From Symbiodinium natans (lineage: Eukaryota > Sar > Dinophyceae > Suessiales > Symbiodiniaceae), in assembly GCA_905221605.1 (NCBI GenBank), contig CAJNDS010000508.1, positions 58,567-122,566 of the forward strand: 64,000 nt of DNA, given 5' to 3'. The position numbers and the translations under genes were made by a program. A model generated the notes under the pieces. That model made no database searches. It was given only the letters and a program-made list of their open reading frames with translations, and was not told where the DNA came from. Positions 21,868 through 31,437 of the stretch are shown one piece after another (positions within the stretch are counted from its first letter, which is position 1; each line of letters starts with the position of its first letter).

Positions 21868-21984
21868 GTCCAGGGTTCAGGGCTGGGGTGGTCGCATGCT
21901 TCTCGCAAATCAGTTGTTTGACTCTTTGGTTCAAGCCCGAAGGCGCGTCTAATGATGTCTAATGTCTGAATAAACTACTATTTG

Positions 21985-22050
21985 CTTAAGAACCCCAAAG
22001 GAATAAAAATAAACAGTCCCTATATTACCCTTGAATAAGGTTAGTAGTAT
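21985..22050. mobile_element. Family 3 element, left part
   Basis: CTTAAGAACCCCAAAGG and CAGTCCCTATATTACCC match the better-preserved copy at 52853-52939, whose right end GGGGGTTCTTAA is the inverse of the left end. The right end is not clear here. Confidence 0.55.
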
Positions 22051-22104
22051 GGCTCGGCGCTGCACAGTTCTTTTGGCAGTCGAAGTTCTCTTTTTTCATT
22101 CCAG

Positions 22105-22177
22105 GCCTGCGTGTCAGGAAACCTTTTGTTGCTTCGGCATCCTGCCGAGGGTCCGGGGGACTCGCGATGCAAAATAC
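22105..22177 (+). CDS. Exon-like island, unknown protein
   Basis: Acceptor TTTTTTCATTCCAG and a consensus donor GTAAGA. The 73-bp exon reads ACVSGNLLLLRHPAEGPGD. Both splice sites are among the best in the window. Function unknown. Confidence 0.55.
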
Positions 22178-22198
22178 GTAAGAGATGAGTCTAGATTC

Positions 22199-22298
22199 AC
22201 CTATATCCCCCTGGGAATTATTTGCTATTTTTGTTCATATAAAACCCAAGAGCATATTCAACATATTGTTTTTGATTAAGGTTCTCAGGGGAGTATAG
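22199..22298. mobile_element. Family 4 element, copy a
   Basis: A 100-bp element with ends CCTATATCCCCCTGGG and GGTTCTCAGGGGAGTATAG (imperfect inverted repeats) and a shared middle with CATATAAAACCC. The second copy is at 28529-28622. Confidence 0.75.
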
Positions 22299-22316
22299 TC
22301 ACACCTTGACTTGCAG

Positions 22317-22405
22317 CAGTTTTGTGGTTGCCGGAGGAACAGCTGTACACGTCCTTCTTGGACCCGCAGACTTACCCTTTGCTGGTGGCAGAGGGAGCTC
22401 CTTAG
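22317..22405 (+). CDS. Exon-like island, possibly 3'-terminal
   Basis: Acceptor GACTTGCAG, then VLWLPEEQLYTSFLDPQTYP and a TAG stop, with strong G/C third-position bias. If the stop is real this is a C-terminal exon. It lies just after the family 4 element, which would be in the intron. Confidence 0.5.
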
Positions 22406-22442
22406 GCAGCAGTGCAGATTCTTGCAGACATGGATGTATGCA

Positions 22443-22525
22443 CAAACCCTAAACCCTAAACCCTAAACCCTAAACCCTAAACCCTAAACCCTAAACCCTA
22501 AACCCTAAACCCTAAACCCTAAACC
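22443..22525 (-). repeat. Interstitial telomeric array, CCCTAAA
   Basis: About 12 units, directly 5' of the exon at 22535. Confidence 0.95.
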
Positions 22526-22534
22526 GAAATGCAG

Positions 22535-22583
22535 CTGAGGCATTGGCTCAAGAGCGGTCGAAAGAGGCGTTGACCAATGCAAG
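22535..22583 (+). CDS. Small exon, helical protein fragment
   Basis: A 49-bp exon, acceptor AATGCAG, donor CAAG|GCATGA (GC type), reading AEALAQERSKEALTNA, which suits an amphipathic helix or coiled coil. CCCTAAA lies upstream and TTTAGGG (22634-22699) downstream. Confidence 0.5.
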
Positions 22584-22793
22584 GCATGATGGCTGAAGCT
22601 GCACAGGGGTACATTGGCATATTCTTGCTAACGGGTTTAGGGTTTAGGGTTTAGGGTTTAGGGTTTAGGGTTTAGGGTTTAGGGTTTAGGGTTTAGGGTA
22701 ACCCTTGCTGGCACTTAGTTGTCCTTGTGTGTGTGCATACAGGTGCTGGTATTGGTTGAACCTGAGTCACATCAGTCAGGCTCCTCCCAACAG

Positions 22794-22885
22794 ACTTCAA
22801 CTTCTTCGCCACCCAGTGGGTTGAGGTGTGCGAGAGCATTTGCCAGACTGTGACGTATGAGAAGCTTGGCATGGATCAAGAAGAG
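22794..22885 (+). CDS. Exon-like island, unknown protein
   Basis: Acceptor CTCCCAACAG and donor GAG|GTGTGA bound 92 bp reading FNFFATQWVEVCESICQTVT and YEKLGMDQ. Third positions are G/C-rich and no other frame is open. No family recognised. Confidence 0.6.
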
Positions 22886-23311
22886 GTGTGACACAAGAAC
22901 TTAGCCACAGAGGCGGAGCTCACGTTTCACGATGGTTCCCGGAAATTCCCCGAGAGCCCACGGTCTCTTGAATCTCGGAAGGTATTTAACGTGTTAGAAC
23001 AATGTCCCATTTTGCGGCACGATTCCGTACTTGAGGGGCACTGGGCTCGCGACAGGAAATCCGTTTTTTCAGCGCTGTGGCCCGAGGCTCCTGCGCCAGG
23101 TCAAACCAGGCTTCCCTGGTGACGAGTCCAGGAAGGCACTTGGGTTAGGGTTTAGGGTTCAGGGTTCTAGGGTTTAGGGTTTAGGGTTTGGGGTTTGGGG
23201 TTTTGGGTTAAGGGGGGCCCTTAAACGGGAACCCTTCTTCACCTTCTTTCGGCTCTCTTAAACAGGGACCTTTTCCAGAGGGCCAAAATCCCCAAGGGTC
23301 CCCCGAAGCCC

Positions 23312-23510
23312 CTAAACCCTGAACCCTAAACCCTAAACCCTAAACCTTAAACCCTAAACCCTAATTAAACCCTAAACCCTAACCCCTAATGTCTTCCCTC
23401 TTGGGCTTGCAGAGGGCCTTGCCAGGGAGCATCTTCCAGACCTCCAGAACCCAAAGCCCTGTTTTGGCAGGTTGCCTTAAGAACCCTAAACCCTAAACCC
23501 TAAACCCTAA
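23312..23510 (-). repeat. Clustered CCCTAAA blocks with duplicated GC-rich segment
   Basis: CCCTAAA blocks at 23312-23390, 23482-23510 and 23765-23795. Between the last two, a segment with GCAACCTAAGTGGCCCCCCCAGAAG is present twice (23519 and 23678, shown here only as its shared GGCCCCCCCAGAAG core), with GGAATTCGCGCGAA repeats. Confidence 0.8.
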
Positions 23511-24061
23511 GTTGCGGCCGGCAACCTAAGTGGCCCCCCCAGAAGAGGCCTGAAGAGGCCACGAGAGGCGGAATTCGCGCGAAACCACAGCGGGCATCGA
23601 AACGCAACGGAATTCGTGCGAAACCACGGCGAGCGTCGAAACGCAGGCCCCGCCCCACCGCGTGCGCCGATGCGGCCCGCAACCTAAGTGGCCCCCCCAG
23701 AAGAAGCCCAAAGAAGCCAGAACAAGAGGCCGGAATTCGCGCGAAGCCGCAGTGGGAGCGTCGAAACCCTAAACCCTACCCTAAACCCTAAACTGGGTTC
23801 TTAAGGGCGGAGGCCTTTTGGGTGTATGCGGGCCTCAGCTCCCAAAAAAGGGGCTTCGGGTGACCCAAGGAGCGCCAGCATCAGTCCCGCGGCATGCTCC
23901 GGGTGTCCTACAATTCGAGCGCAGGCCAGCCACATTAGGGCACTTAATGGTTTAGGGTTTAGGGTTTAGGGTTTAGGGTTTAGGGTTTAGGGTTTAGGGC
24001 TTACAAATCGAGTGCAGGCCAGGACTTGAAGAAGGAGCCCAAGCTATGGTTTAGGGTTTTA

Positions 24062-24155
24062 GGGTTTAGGGCTTAGGGCTTAGGGCTTAGGGCTTAGGGC
24101 TTAGGGCTTAGGGCTTAGGGCTTAGGGCTTAGGGCTTAGGGCTTAGGGTTTAGGA
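24062..24155 (+). repeat. CTTAGGG variant telomeric block
   Basis: About eleven consecutive CTTAGGG units next to TTTAGGG units (23948-24000), evidence that a mutated unit was amplified as a block. Confidence 0.9.
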
Positions 24156-24159
24156 TCTT

Positions 24160-24480
24160 GCTTATACAAATCTCAAGGGAATAGTAGAAGTAACATGTTT
24201 GTTTTTGTTTCAGGTTTGGAGGGCTTATAGGCCCCCGTGAGGGGGATGCTTAATAATCATAACATTAATAAGAACCAGAATACGATTGCTAATGCTAATA
24301 CTAATAGTAATACGAATACTCATACTAACAATAGTGATCATATAACAAACTTAGAGCTCAATGCGATGAAGTCAGAGGCGTATTCCTTACTCATGGGGCC
24401 ATGAAGTGAAGGATGGTAAGACAGGAACTTGAGGCTTTACTGTAGGTTTTGGGGTTTAGGGTTTAAGGTTTAGGGTTTAG
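24160..24480. other. AT-rich interval without gene
   Basis: Holds an AATACTAATAGTAATACG-like low-complexity patch (24250-24330) and a short TTTAGGG block at 24440-24482. No supported coding sequence. Confidence 0.5.
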
Positions 24481-24556
24481 GGTGATACGTGCTGAGTTTC
24501 TGCAGCGAGGCGCACTCAGGCGAGAGAGCCCGCAAGCCTGTTGCAAAAGGGTTCAG

Positions 24557-24622
24557 CTGCCAGGACACCATTACGACAACTCCTTTGTCACGTTTATGGG
24601 GGCCGGCAATGTGCCTTGCAAG
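24557..24622 (+). CDS. Phase-0 66-bp exon, unknown protein
   Basis: Acceptor GGGTTCAG and donor TGCAAG|GTAAAC bound exactly 22 codons, including YDNSFVTFMGAGNVPCK. All codons are acceptable and third positions mostly C, G or T. Upstream lies the recurring CCTGTTGCAAAAGGG motif. Function unknown. Confidence 0.6.
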
Positions 24623-25010
24623 GTAAACAGGAGTTGTCCATTCGGTGCTTGATCTAACAGCCCTTATTGGGGAACTTTCTTCCCAGAGAGCCCAATACCC
24701 CTTAATTAAGGAATGTACCTGAAATCATCTTACGGACCTATATAGAAATTAAGGCAGAACCCTAAACCCTCAAGCGTTAAGAATCATTGGCCTCGGATTA
24801 ATAAATACCCTCGAGCGGTATTAGGAGAGTCATTGAGGAGAGTGTGGTTCTGTACTGACCGGGCATGTTGATCAATCATGTCTGTAGACCTTGGGTGTCT
24901 TGAAGGAACTCTAGCAGTTAGCAAAAAAACCCAAACCTGAAACCCTAAACCCTTGACTGGGCCCTTGCCTTCTAGCCCCTCTCGAGTCAGACATTTCTCC
25001 TTTCTTCGAG

Positions 25011-25078
25011 TCATGATGGCACATGACATGGACCGTTTTGCATCCCTGCAGTGTGCTTGCGAGGCTGCTGGTAGCAAG
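25011..25078 (+). CDS. Exon-like island, unknown protein
   Basis: Plus strand: VMMAHDMDRFASLQCACEAA after TTCTTCGAG. The minus strand also has an open frame here (AIMTRRKEKCLTREG) with a possible GTTTAGGG donor at 24952, so the strand is uncertain. Confidence 0.3.
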
Positions 25079-25111
25079 CCTAAACCCTAAACCCTAAACC
25101 CTAAACCCCAA

Positions 25112-25237
25112 ATCCTGGCCGCTGTATGCCTTGTGTATGCATCAAGTCTCCTGGGCCATATCGCGGTAAATGAGTTCTGTTGGCCACCTCCTTATTTGTT
25201 ATTCCTGGTTCCTCTGGTTTCGTTTGGTCTTGCAACG
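25112..25237 (+). CDS. Exon-like island with two hydrophobic segments
   Basis: Directly after a CCCTAAA block the frame reads ILAAVCLVYASSLLGHIAV, then a Trp-Pro-Pro turn and LFLVPLVSFGLA: a helical hairpin typical of a membrane protein. No acceptor AG is obvious, so the start is uncertain. Confidence 0.4.
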
Positions 25238-25569
25238 AACCCCAAGCCCCAAGCCCAGAGCCCGAATGACTAAACCCCTAGACCCCTAGCCCCAAACCCA
25301 AGTTTGACAGAACAGAGGTTTCTCGATGAAAATATGGAGGTAAGGGCCAAAGACAAAGCATACAGCAAGCAAACCAGGAGCAACCAAAGCACCACCCCCT
25401 GAACGAAGGGCCCTCCACCTCCTAGCGACTTAGGGGTTTCATAGTTATGTAAGAAAATAGAATGTACCCTAAACCCTAAACCCTAAAGCCTAAACCCTAA
25501 ACCCTAAACCCTAAACCTAAACCCTAAACATACTGTACTACATCACGTCGCATCACATACTTATGTGTC

Positions 25570-25656
25570 ATGGCATTGACAGAGGTGCGAGGCGCTTTGC
25601 AATTCGCTGGCCTCTCGCCCCCAGCAAGCACTTCCGACTCTTCTGACGCTCAGCAG
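25570..25656 (+). CDS. Exon-like island, unknown protein
   Basis: MALTEVRGALQFAGLSPPA followed by a Ser/Asp-rich tail, ending CAGCAG|GATTTT (possible GA donor). Upstream is the CCCTAAA block 25465-25528. Confidence 0.5.
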
Positions 25657-25912
25657 GATTTTCTATTCTTACATCGTGTTGGACATCTAAATGAAAATGA
25701 CTGCTGAACATAGAAAAGAAAAGTTAAAGCATAGACGACACTTAGAGTAGGGACAAGCTCGCCCCGCCAGCGCAATGCCCAGCAGAAACCCCAAAAAGCA
25801 CACGGGAGGCTTATGTGTACTTGTGGCAGTGCTATGGGCTTCCCCTTTCAAGGGTTGAAGGGCGTCGTCGAATAGAACCACGTTGCAGCTTCATAGTCGC
25901 AGAGTGACTCAG

Positions 25913-25980
25913 GAGGATCCAGACCAGTTCCAGCCCTGTGAGGCATTCATGACGGAGGCGAGGCATTTGCCACTGTCCAG
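25913..25980 (+). CDS. Exon-like island, unknown protein
   Basis: Acceptor GTGACTCAG, reading EDPDQFQPCEAFMTEARH, ending CCAG|GACATA (possible GA donor). The next 110 bp (about 25990-26095) is a family 6 hairpin-type element whose right end is GGGGGAACATCCCA, so that element would be the intron. Confidence 0.5.
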
Positions 25981-26215
25981 GACATACTTTGAGACGTTCC
26001 CTCTTATACGAACAATCCTTAACAGGGATTCTACTAGGGGGCATTCGAGTCCCTTATTCTTAAGGACTTTTCGCAAAAGGGGGAACATCCCAACCCTAAA
26101 TCTTAAACCCTAAACTCTACAACTGTCAGCTGCTTCGAGATCCCTGAGGCCGACTTGCGAGAGGATGGTGGCATCTGCTTCCTGCTGTTTCTTGGGGCCC
26201 CCAAATTGCAAAACA

Positions 26216-26440
26216 GGGTTTAGGGTTTAGGGTTTAGGGTTTAGGGTTTAGGGTTTAGGGTTTAGGGTTTAGGGTTTAGGGTTTAGGGTCCCTAAAGCCG
26301 AAATCTTCAACCCTGGCTGGACCAGAACCCTCAAAGCACCCTAAACCCTAAACCCTAAACCCTAAACCCTAAACCCTAAACCCTAAACCCTAAACCCTAA
26401 ACCCTAAACCCTAAACCCTAAACCCTAAACCCTAAACCCT
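26216..26440. repeat. Head-to-head telomeric blocks
   Basis: TTTAGGG at 26216-26289 and CCCTAAA at 26338-26440 (about 15 units) separated by 48 bp, so this stretch could fold into a long hairpin. The adjoining exon starts at 26445. Confidence 0.95.
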
Positions 26441-26444
26441 ACAG

Positions 26445-26594
26445 GCTCGCCTGGCCAGTCCACTGGACTCCTTGTATCGGCCTTTGCTACACCGGGTGGA
26501 GTACGCCGAGACAGCTTCTGCGCGCATTAATGTCCCTAGGCGTGACACTCAGCTGGCGAAACTGCAATCATCCATCGGGGGGTTGAGGCTGTAG
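26445..26594 (+). CDS. Exon-like island, unknown protein
   Basis: The acceptor CCCTACAG is the edge of the CCCTAAA block. It reads ARLASPLDSLYRPLLHRVEY and later TQLAKLQSSIGGLRL to a TAG, strongly G/C at third positions. The stop may lie just inside an intron, since a TTTAGGG block follows at 26606. Function unknown. Confidence 0.6.
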   Translation, partial: ARLASPLDSLYRPLLHRVEYAETASARINVPRRDTQLAKLQSSIGGLRL

Positions 26595-26665
26595 GGTTAA
26601 AAAAGGGGTCCAGGGTTTAGGGTTTAGGGTTTAGGCTAACGAGGTCCTAGGCATCCACCAGTCAG

Positions 26666-26773
26666 GCCATATACTTCCTGAGGGACTACAACGTGGGCGA
26701 AGCTCCTTCAGCTTCAACGCATTTGGAGATACACGCCTTCAACCGTACTGTGGTGTTGCTCGGTTGCATTTAG
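26666..26773 (+). CDS. Exon-like island, unknown protein
   Basis: Acceptor CCACCAGTCAG, then AIYFLRDYNVGEAPSA and later EIHAFNRTVVLLG to a TAG. A resemblance to OTU-type protease ends was considered but is too weak to name. Confidence 0.5.
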   Translation, partial: AIYFLRDYNVGEAPSASTHLEIHAFNRTVVLLGCI

Positions 26774-27900
26774 AGGGTGGGGGTCGATGATGGGCTACGC
26801 GATGTGGAGGTTCCTCGAATAAGGACTGTGGTATTACGGGGTATATGATAAGGAGACCACATATTTTGGGAGCCTTTCATACCCTGCTGTCGGTTTTGTT
26901 CGCTGGGGAGGGGGCCCTTCGACTGCCAGGAGTGAGCCTTACTTCCTGGGCCGAAGAAATGCCGATGATTCTTCAACCGCTGAACCGGGCTCTGCAACTT
27001 GCAACTCAATTGGCTTTGTCATGACTCTGGTTTAAAAACACACCGCGCCACGACATGCTAGAAGCACCATGCGAGAGGCGCAAAGCGATGCATCGGCAGA
27101 AGGCAGCCACAAAGGCGAGAGAGATTGCTCCACATTCTCTCTGGAGGCTGGGGCAACTTGCGGATACTTGCGGCAACGGGAACTCGGGATGTAAGTAGCT
27201 TCGACCGCGCCCTGGCACAGGACACGGAAGAGGGAGAATTGGTGCAGAGCCCTCAGCAGCAAATTACCCTCAAACCTCTTGGTAACGACGTAACGAGCTT
27301 TGCGCGCTTGAAGGATGCTGCAGACCCTCACCTGTAGGTGCGACTGGAGCGCCCTCCTGGTTCCAGCCGTATCTGAAGCGTAGATGGTGCGCCCTGCGCA
27401 CCACTTCGCCAGCACTTGGGGGGATGAGCGAGCACGTGGCTTTGTTTGTTTTGCAGCACCAAACTCTGGAAGGAATACACTCTTTCGTGTAGTAGAGACC
27501 CGTGATTTAGCTCGCCCCCCCACTTGCAGACCAGTTTTGTCTCTCGATGTTCGCATAGGAGGCGAAGCGAAACAGAGAAGACCCGCTTTTTTAAAGCAAC
27601 TTTCCGCTGCAACTTTAACTTATTACCATCGAGTGATCATCTGCGGCTTCCCTTCAGTTCTGAAAGCGCAACGCTGTACAGCCTTAAATTTTCAAGCTTA
27701 AGCGACATTACGCTGTACAGCATACACCTTCAAGCTTAAGCGGGACAATCTAGGAGAAAGGGCGCAGTCCGGTCAAAAGTTTGCCTGGATGTCTAACAGC
27801 ACTGTTGGACACCATCTCTGGTGCGTGCAATGATGAGGCGACGTGTTCCTCCACAAGAAGCAAGTTGAGGACGCAGCTTCACGCCCTATAGGCAAAGCAG
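26774..27900. other. Interval with ambiguous open frames
   Basis: Open frames overlap on both strands at 27032-27556 (minus, 174 codons) and 27125-27337 (plus, GNLRILAATGTRDVSSFD). The plus frame has a more natural composition, but neither has clear splice ends. A pair of similar 25-bp segments, AATTTTCAAGCTTAAGCG and CACCTTCAAGCTTAAGCG, lies at 27687 and 27725. Confidence 0.35.
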
Positions 27901-28051
27901 AACCCTAAACCCTAAACCCTAAACCCCACAAAAATGCGCCTGTCATGGAGAGGAGGCCAATCTGGAGAAAGGCAACCTTGTGACGTTCTCCGTGGAGGCG
28001 TTGGCCATAGAGTCGAAGTGACGTCCGTGAGAAGGGCTCGAATGGACTGCC

Positions 28052-28240
28052 TTGTTGCTGCCAGATCAACAGCAAGAGCCGGCCACAAGCCAGAAATGCC
28101 GGGGGCTGGCGATGTGTAGCTTTGAAACGGCGAGAAACGTGATCGGCAATGTGCAAGGGGAAGGGATGGCAGCACTTTGGTGTGGCTACAGCGATGTGAC
28201 AGGTCGAGCGCGTGAAGGCGCCCTCCTATGCCAGTGAATC
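28052..28240 (+). CDS. Possible exon, unknown protein
   Basis: Plus-strand reading with FETARNVIGNVQGEGMAALW and a TGA. No clear acceptor. A minus frame overlaps. Low confidence. Confidence 0.25.
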
Positions 28241-28283
28241 TGGTGACACGGCCTGCACAGTCATAGTGCCACCTACACTTTGT

Positions 28284-28380
28284 GACTCCAATATCCCTTA
28301 ATTAAGGATTATACCTTAAATCATATTAGGGATCCTATTATAACTTAAGGTATATTCCTTAATTAAGGGATATTGGAGTC
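28284..28380. mobile_element. Family 5 palindromic element
   Basis: About 38-bp inverted arms: GACTCCAATATCCCTTAATT at the left and its complement ending TATTGGAGTC at the right. A 14-bp direct repeat TACACTTTGTGACT lies at its two borders (28274 and 28389). Related sequences occur at 3290, 24690 and 57370. Confidence 0.8.
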
Positions 28381-28528
28381 TCTGGGGGTACACTTTGTGA
28401 CTGTCCTCAAACGGTCTCAAACGGTGGGCCTGAGGTCGGCAGGCCGCCCCGCAGTCAGAGGCGCCTGCAAGTGCTTTCTTGCCGCGAAAGGGTTTCCCAA
28501 AGTGTGTGCGCTGCAGCCCCTGCTCCAA
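28381..28528 (+). CDS. Exon between two transposon-like elements
   Basis: About 47 codons (VHFVTVLKRSQTVGLRSAG, then ACKCFLAAKGFPKVCAL) fill exactly the space between the family 5 element and the family 4 element at 28529. Third positions are G/C-rich. Both neighbours would then be introns. Function unknown. Confidence 0.55.
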
Positions 28529-28622
28529 CCTATATCCCCCTTGGTAATTAAATTGTTTTGTGAATATAAAACCCTAGAGGATTCAAAATATTATGTTTAT
28601 TGAGGTTCTAAGGGGAGTATAG
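28529..28622. mobile_element. Family 4 element, copy b
   Basis: Ends CCTATATCCCCCTTGG and TTCTAAGGGGAGTATAG; 94 bp; same middle AATATAAAACCC as copy a. Confidence 0.75.
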
Positions 28623-28693
28623 AAACAAGTGCCAGGCAGATATTCAGATGGAAGACGCCTGAGACAGCAGGTGAAAGCACACAGCATGGCGCC

Positions 28694-28741
28694 CCTAAAC
28701 CCTAAACCCTAAACCCTAAACCCTAAACCCTAAACCCTAAA
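28694..28741 (-). repeat. Interstitial telomeric array, CCCTAAA
   Basis: Seven units immediately 5' of the exon at 28743. Confidence 0.95.
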
Positions 28742-28742
28742 G

Positions 28743-28839
28743 TGCCTGGCGTTACGCTGACAGTCAAATTGGCCAGGGCAAGTCAAGGCACAGCACGGCT
28801 GCTAGAGCTGGTTGCGAGCAGACGTGCTTTCAAAGCAGG
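28743..28839 (+). CDS. Exon-like island, unknown protein
   Basis: Reads VPGVTLTVKLARASQGTARL then ELVASRRAFKA. The donor is CAGG|GTTTAGGG, made by the telomeric block. The true start may be the inner acceptor CTGACAG (28764). Third positions moderately G/C-rich. Confidence 0.55.
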
Positions 28840-28951
28840 GTTTAGGGTTTAGGGTTTAGGGTTTAGGGTTTAGGGTTTAGCGTTTAGGGTTTAGGGTTTA
28901 GGGTTTAGGGTTTAGGGTTTAGGGTTTAGGGTTTAGGGTTTAGGGTTTAGG
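28840..28951 (+). repeat. Interstitial telomeric array, TTTAGGG
   Basis: About 16 units; provides the donor of the preceding exon. Confidence 0.95.
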
Positions 28952-29044
28952 CTGCTGCTTCAGCCAATCTCCAGATTTCAGGCTGGCGATGAGTTTTGTC
29001 CCGGTCAGGCGAATGTCGCTTGACGTAGTGGCGCAGTTTTGCTT

Positions 29045-29200
29045 GTGGATGAGCCCCCATGGGCTCCGGAAATCCTCAAAGAGGGACGCGGAGGCGCCTT
29101 CGTCGTGAGCTCTGTTGCATCGTTCTCAACGGAAAAATGTTCCTTTTCTGGCTGGAAAGCTGATGCACTAGGAGCTTTCACAACCGTGACAGACCCCCTA
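29045..29200 (+). CDS. Exon-like island, unknown protein
   Basis: Reads PPWAPEILKEGRGGAFVVSS and FSGWKADALGAFTTV without a stop and ends exactly where a family 2 end (CTTGGAGGTTCATGG) begins at 29201. Function unknown. Confidence 0.45.
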
Positions 29201-29304
29201 CTTGGAGGTTCATGGGGGAGCAGGAATCGCGCAAGGAATGCTTGACATCTGCGATCATTCCTTAAATGGGGACCACAAGTGACCAAAGGTTTGGCAGATA
29301 AGGC

Positions 29305-29399
29305 CAACCCTAAACCCTAAACCGTAAACCCTAAACCGTAAGCCCTAAACCCTAAACCCTAAACCTTAAACCCTAAACCCCTATACCCTAAACCCTAAA
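29305..29399 (-). repeat. Interstitial telomeric array, CCCTAAA with variants
   Basis: About 12 units including CCGTAAA variants. Confidence 0.9.
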
Positions 29400-29465
29400 C
29401 AAAAAAGGAAACCAAACCACGTGGTTTGCTCTGCTGCCGCTGTGAGCTCTTCTGGGTGCATGAAG

Positions 29466-29538
29466 CCCTCACCGATGGCGCTGGCAGCTGACGCCCCAAG
29501 CACTTCCTCCAACACAGAGGACAGCTTTGAGGCCAGCG
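29466..29538 (+). CDS. Exon-like island, unknown protein
   Basis: Reads MALAADAPSTSSNTEDSFEA after GCATGAAG, with the donor AGCG|GTTTAGGG supplied by the telomeric block at 29539. Acidic Ser/Thr-rich, probably disordered. The ATG could be a start codon or an internal Met. Confidence 0.5.
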
Positions 29539-29618
29539 GTTTAGGGTTTAGGGTTTAGGGTTTAGGGTTTAGGGTTTAGGGTTTAGGGTTTAGGGTTTAG
29601 GGGGGGGGGGGGGGGGGG
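29539..29618 (+). repeat. TTTAGGG array ending in a G run
   Basis: Eight or nine units followed by about 19 G. Confidence 0.95.
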
Positions 29619-30207
29619 GTTCAAGGGGGGCATGTAACCCAAGGTTGCCTAATGCTCCCTGGTACTCCCAAAGGCTCCCTAAGCTTCCCTAAGGTTCCCT
29701 AGGTACCTACCCCCCCAAGAACCCCCCTCCCTTAAGAACCCTAGAATGGGCAGGTGGTGACAGCGTTAGTATTTTGGTTATTACTCTTCTTAGTGTTGTT
29801 ACATTTCTGGTTATTTGTACAATTGTTATGATTCGTGTTGTTGTTTTGTTGTTATCAACATTATCATCTGTTTGTGTTACGATTTCGTGTGCAACGCAAG
29901 AGGTCGGTCGTACCTGGCCCTGCCGCAGGCTGTCTTGACGAAAGAGCTGGGACAGTTGCACTCACGTCTGCTGAGTGCCTACGCCTCTTGGTGAATGGGG
30001 GTCGGCATGCAGATCACGCGTGTTGTCATGTCCCACATGCGGGCTCATCGCGGATAGTTTGTTTTTCCTTATCTCTGTCTCTCTTTCTCTGCCTTTCTGC
30101 CCGTCTGATGAACATCTCTGATAGAATTGCAGTGGGATCTGATCCCGTGAAGAAGCCGCAGGGCATTGTTGTCAACCCCTAAACCCTAAACCCTAAACCC
30201 CAAACAG

Positions 30208-30319
30208 CATGTCACAGCACCTTCTGAGGAGTCTGCGAAGCTTGTCCCAGACCGCACGACAGAGAGGCAGAGCCAGGGCAGTGAGATCGAGCAGTATCTT
30301 GGCCAAGTTGAAAAGCGAG
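30208..30319 (+). CDS. Exon-like island, unknown protein
   Basis: Acceptor CCCCAAACAG and donor CGAG|GTTCCC. Reads HVTAPSEESAKLVPDRTTER and SQGSEIEQYLGQVEKR with a charged helical character. A CCCTAAA block lies just upstream (30178-30205), and a hairpin element follows at 30340. Confidence 0.6.
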
Positions 30320-30339
30320 GTTCCCTAAACCTTGAATCT

Positions 30340-30418
30340 TGGGATGTTCCCCCTTATACTGACAGTCCTCCTCTGAGAATCCCCCTTAAGGACTGTTAGT
30401 ATAAGGGGGAACATCCCA
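30340..30418. mobile_element. Family 6 hairpin element
   Basis: The 29-bp arms TGGGATGTTCCCCCTTATAC... (30340-30368) and 30390-30418 are near-perfect inverses. Relatives: 25990-26095 and the GATGTTCCCCC...ACAGTCC piece at 43622. Confidence 0.8.
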
Positions 30419-30429
30419 GGTTGAATCCT

Positions 30430-30892
30430 AGATAGCCGATCAGGCAGGCAGGTGGCAAGAAAGAAACAGTTGATCGACGACCCTACTGTGGCATGGGCTT
30501 TCTTGTTAGTTCTGACACTGAGAGCAAATAAACAGCAGCTGAAACCTTGCCTGGCGTATTAGTGACAACAAGAGTCTTTTGCAAATCAACAATGTTCAAA
30601 ACTAGTTGTTCGCAGAACCAACAAGTACGTGAGACTGAACATAATTGACGTCATCAATAGTCGTCTAGATAGTCATGGTCGTAATTAATCTTAGCGATAA
30701 TGCTGCCCATGGTGCTGGCGATAGTAGTAGCAATTTTGTAATGACAAGTGTGCTAGGGAAAATGGTGACGAGAAAAGCAGCAGGAGCTCCATGAAAAAAC
30801 AAACACAAACATTACGTAAGCCTTACATAGAACAACGTCAGCACCAACCGTTAAACGAGTAGCGACAATCGCACTCAGAGCTTTAATGCTAA
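30430..30892. other. AT-richer interval without gene
   Basis: No telomeric block and no open frame of note. Confidence 0.5.
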
Positions 30893-30989
30893 CTTCGGAG
30901 CTGAGTGAGTACACCTTACACTTTTTTTGGGATACTTTACCTGAAAATGTACAGTTTTTTTGGGGGGGCTTAGGAACTCAGCAACTAAG
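30893..30989. mobile_element. Introner-like element family 1, copy c
   Basis: Ends ACTTCGGAGCTGAGT (degraded) and GGAACTCAGCAACTAAG, with TTACACTTTTTTTGGG inside. Confidence 0.7.
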
Positions 30990-31064
30990 ATAAATATCAT
31001 AAACCGTCAAACCCTAAAACCCTTAACTAGACAACACAAATTGAACCCCCCGGTGCCATGTAAG

Positions 31065-31157
31065 GACCTTCTGTCAGCTCCGCGCGCTCGCGACACCTCT
31101 CAGCCAGGAGTGGCAGAAGCAGAAAGCCAGAGCGGCATGCACGAGTCGAAGATTCAG
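31065..31157 (+). CDS. Exon-like island, unknown protein
   Basis: After TGTAAG it reads DLLSAPRARDTSQPG and VAEAESQSGMHESKIQ up to the TTTAGGG block at 31158 (CAGTAGGGTTT). Either a stop TAG or a splice near it ends the frame. Confidence 0.45.
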
Positions 31158-31437
31158 TAGGGTTTAGGGTTTAGGGTTTAGGGTTTAGGGTTTAGGGTTT
31201 AGGGTTTAGGGTTTAGGGTTTAGGGTTTAGGCTTTTGAGACTGTGCCTTTTGATTGGCTTGCTAGAGTCTGGGAGTCCAGTCAGTAAAGCTTGGGCAGTT
31301 TCTGGCAACACTCACAGGAGTCCGGATGCAAAAAGGGTTTAGGCTTTAGGGCTTAGGGCTTAGGGTTTAGGGTTTAGGGTTTAGGGTTTAGGGTTTAGGC
31401 TTTAGGCTTTAGGGTTTAGGGTTTAGGGTTTAGGGTT
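31158..31437 (+). repeat. Two TTTAGGG arrays separated by a duplicated segment
   Basis: Arrays 31158-31230 and 31332-31437. The second includes CTTAGGG units. The spacer starts with a segment repeated at 32112. Confidence 0.9.

Noticed and set aside
22535-22560. Spliced-leader relic (ATTGGCTCAAG)
   Set aside because: Resembles the end of the dinoflagellate spliced leader (TTTTGGCTCAAG) but only 9-11 bases match and it lies inside an exon frame.
26666-26773. OTU protease domain
   Set aside because: Only a few residues agree and no catalytic Cys or His context is visible.
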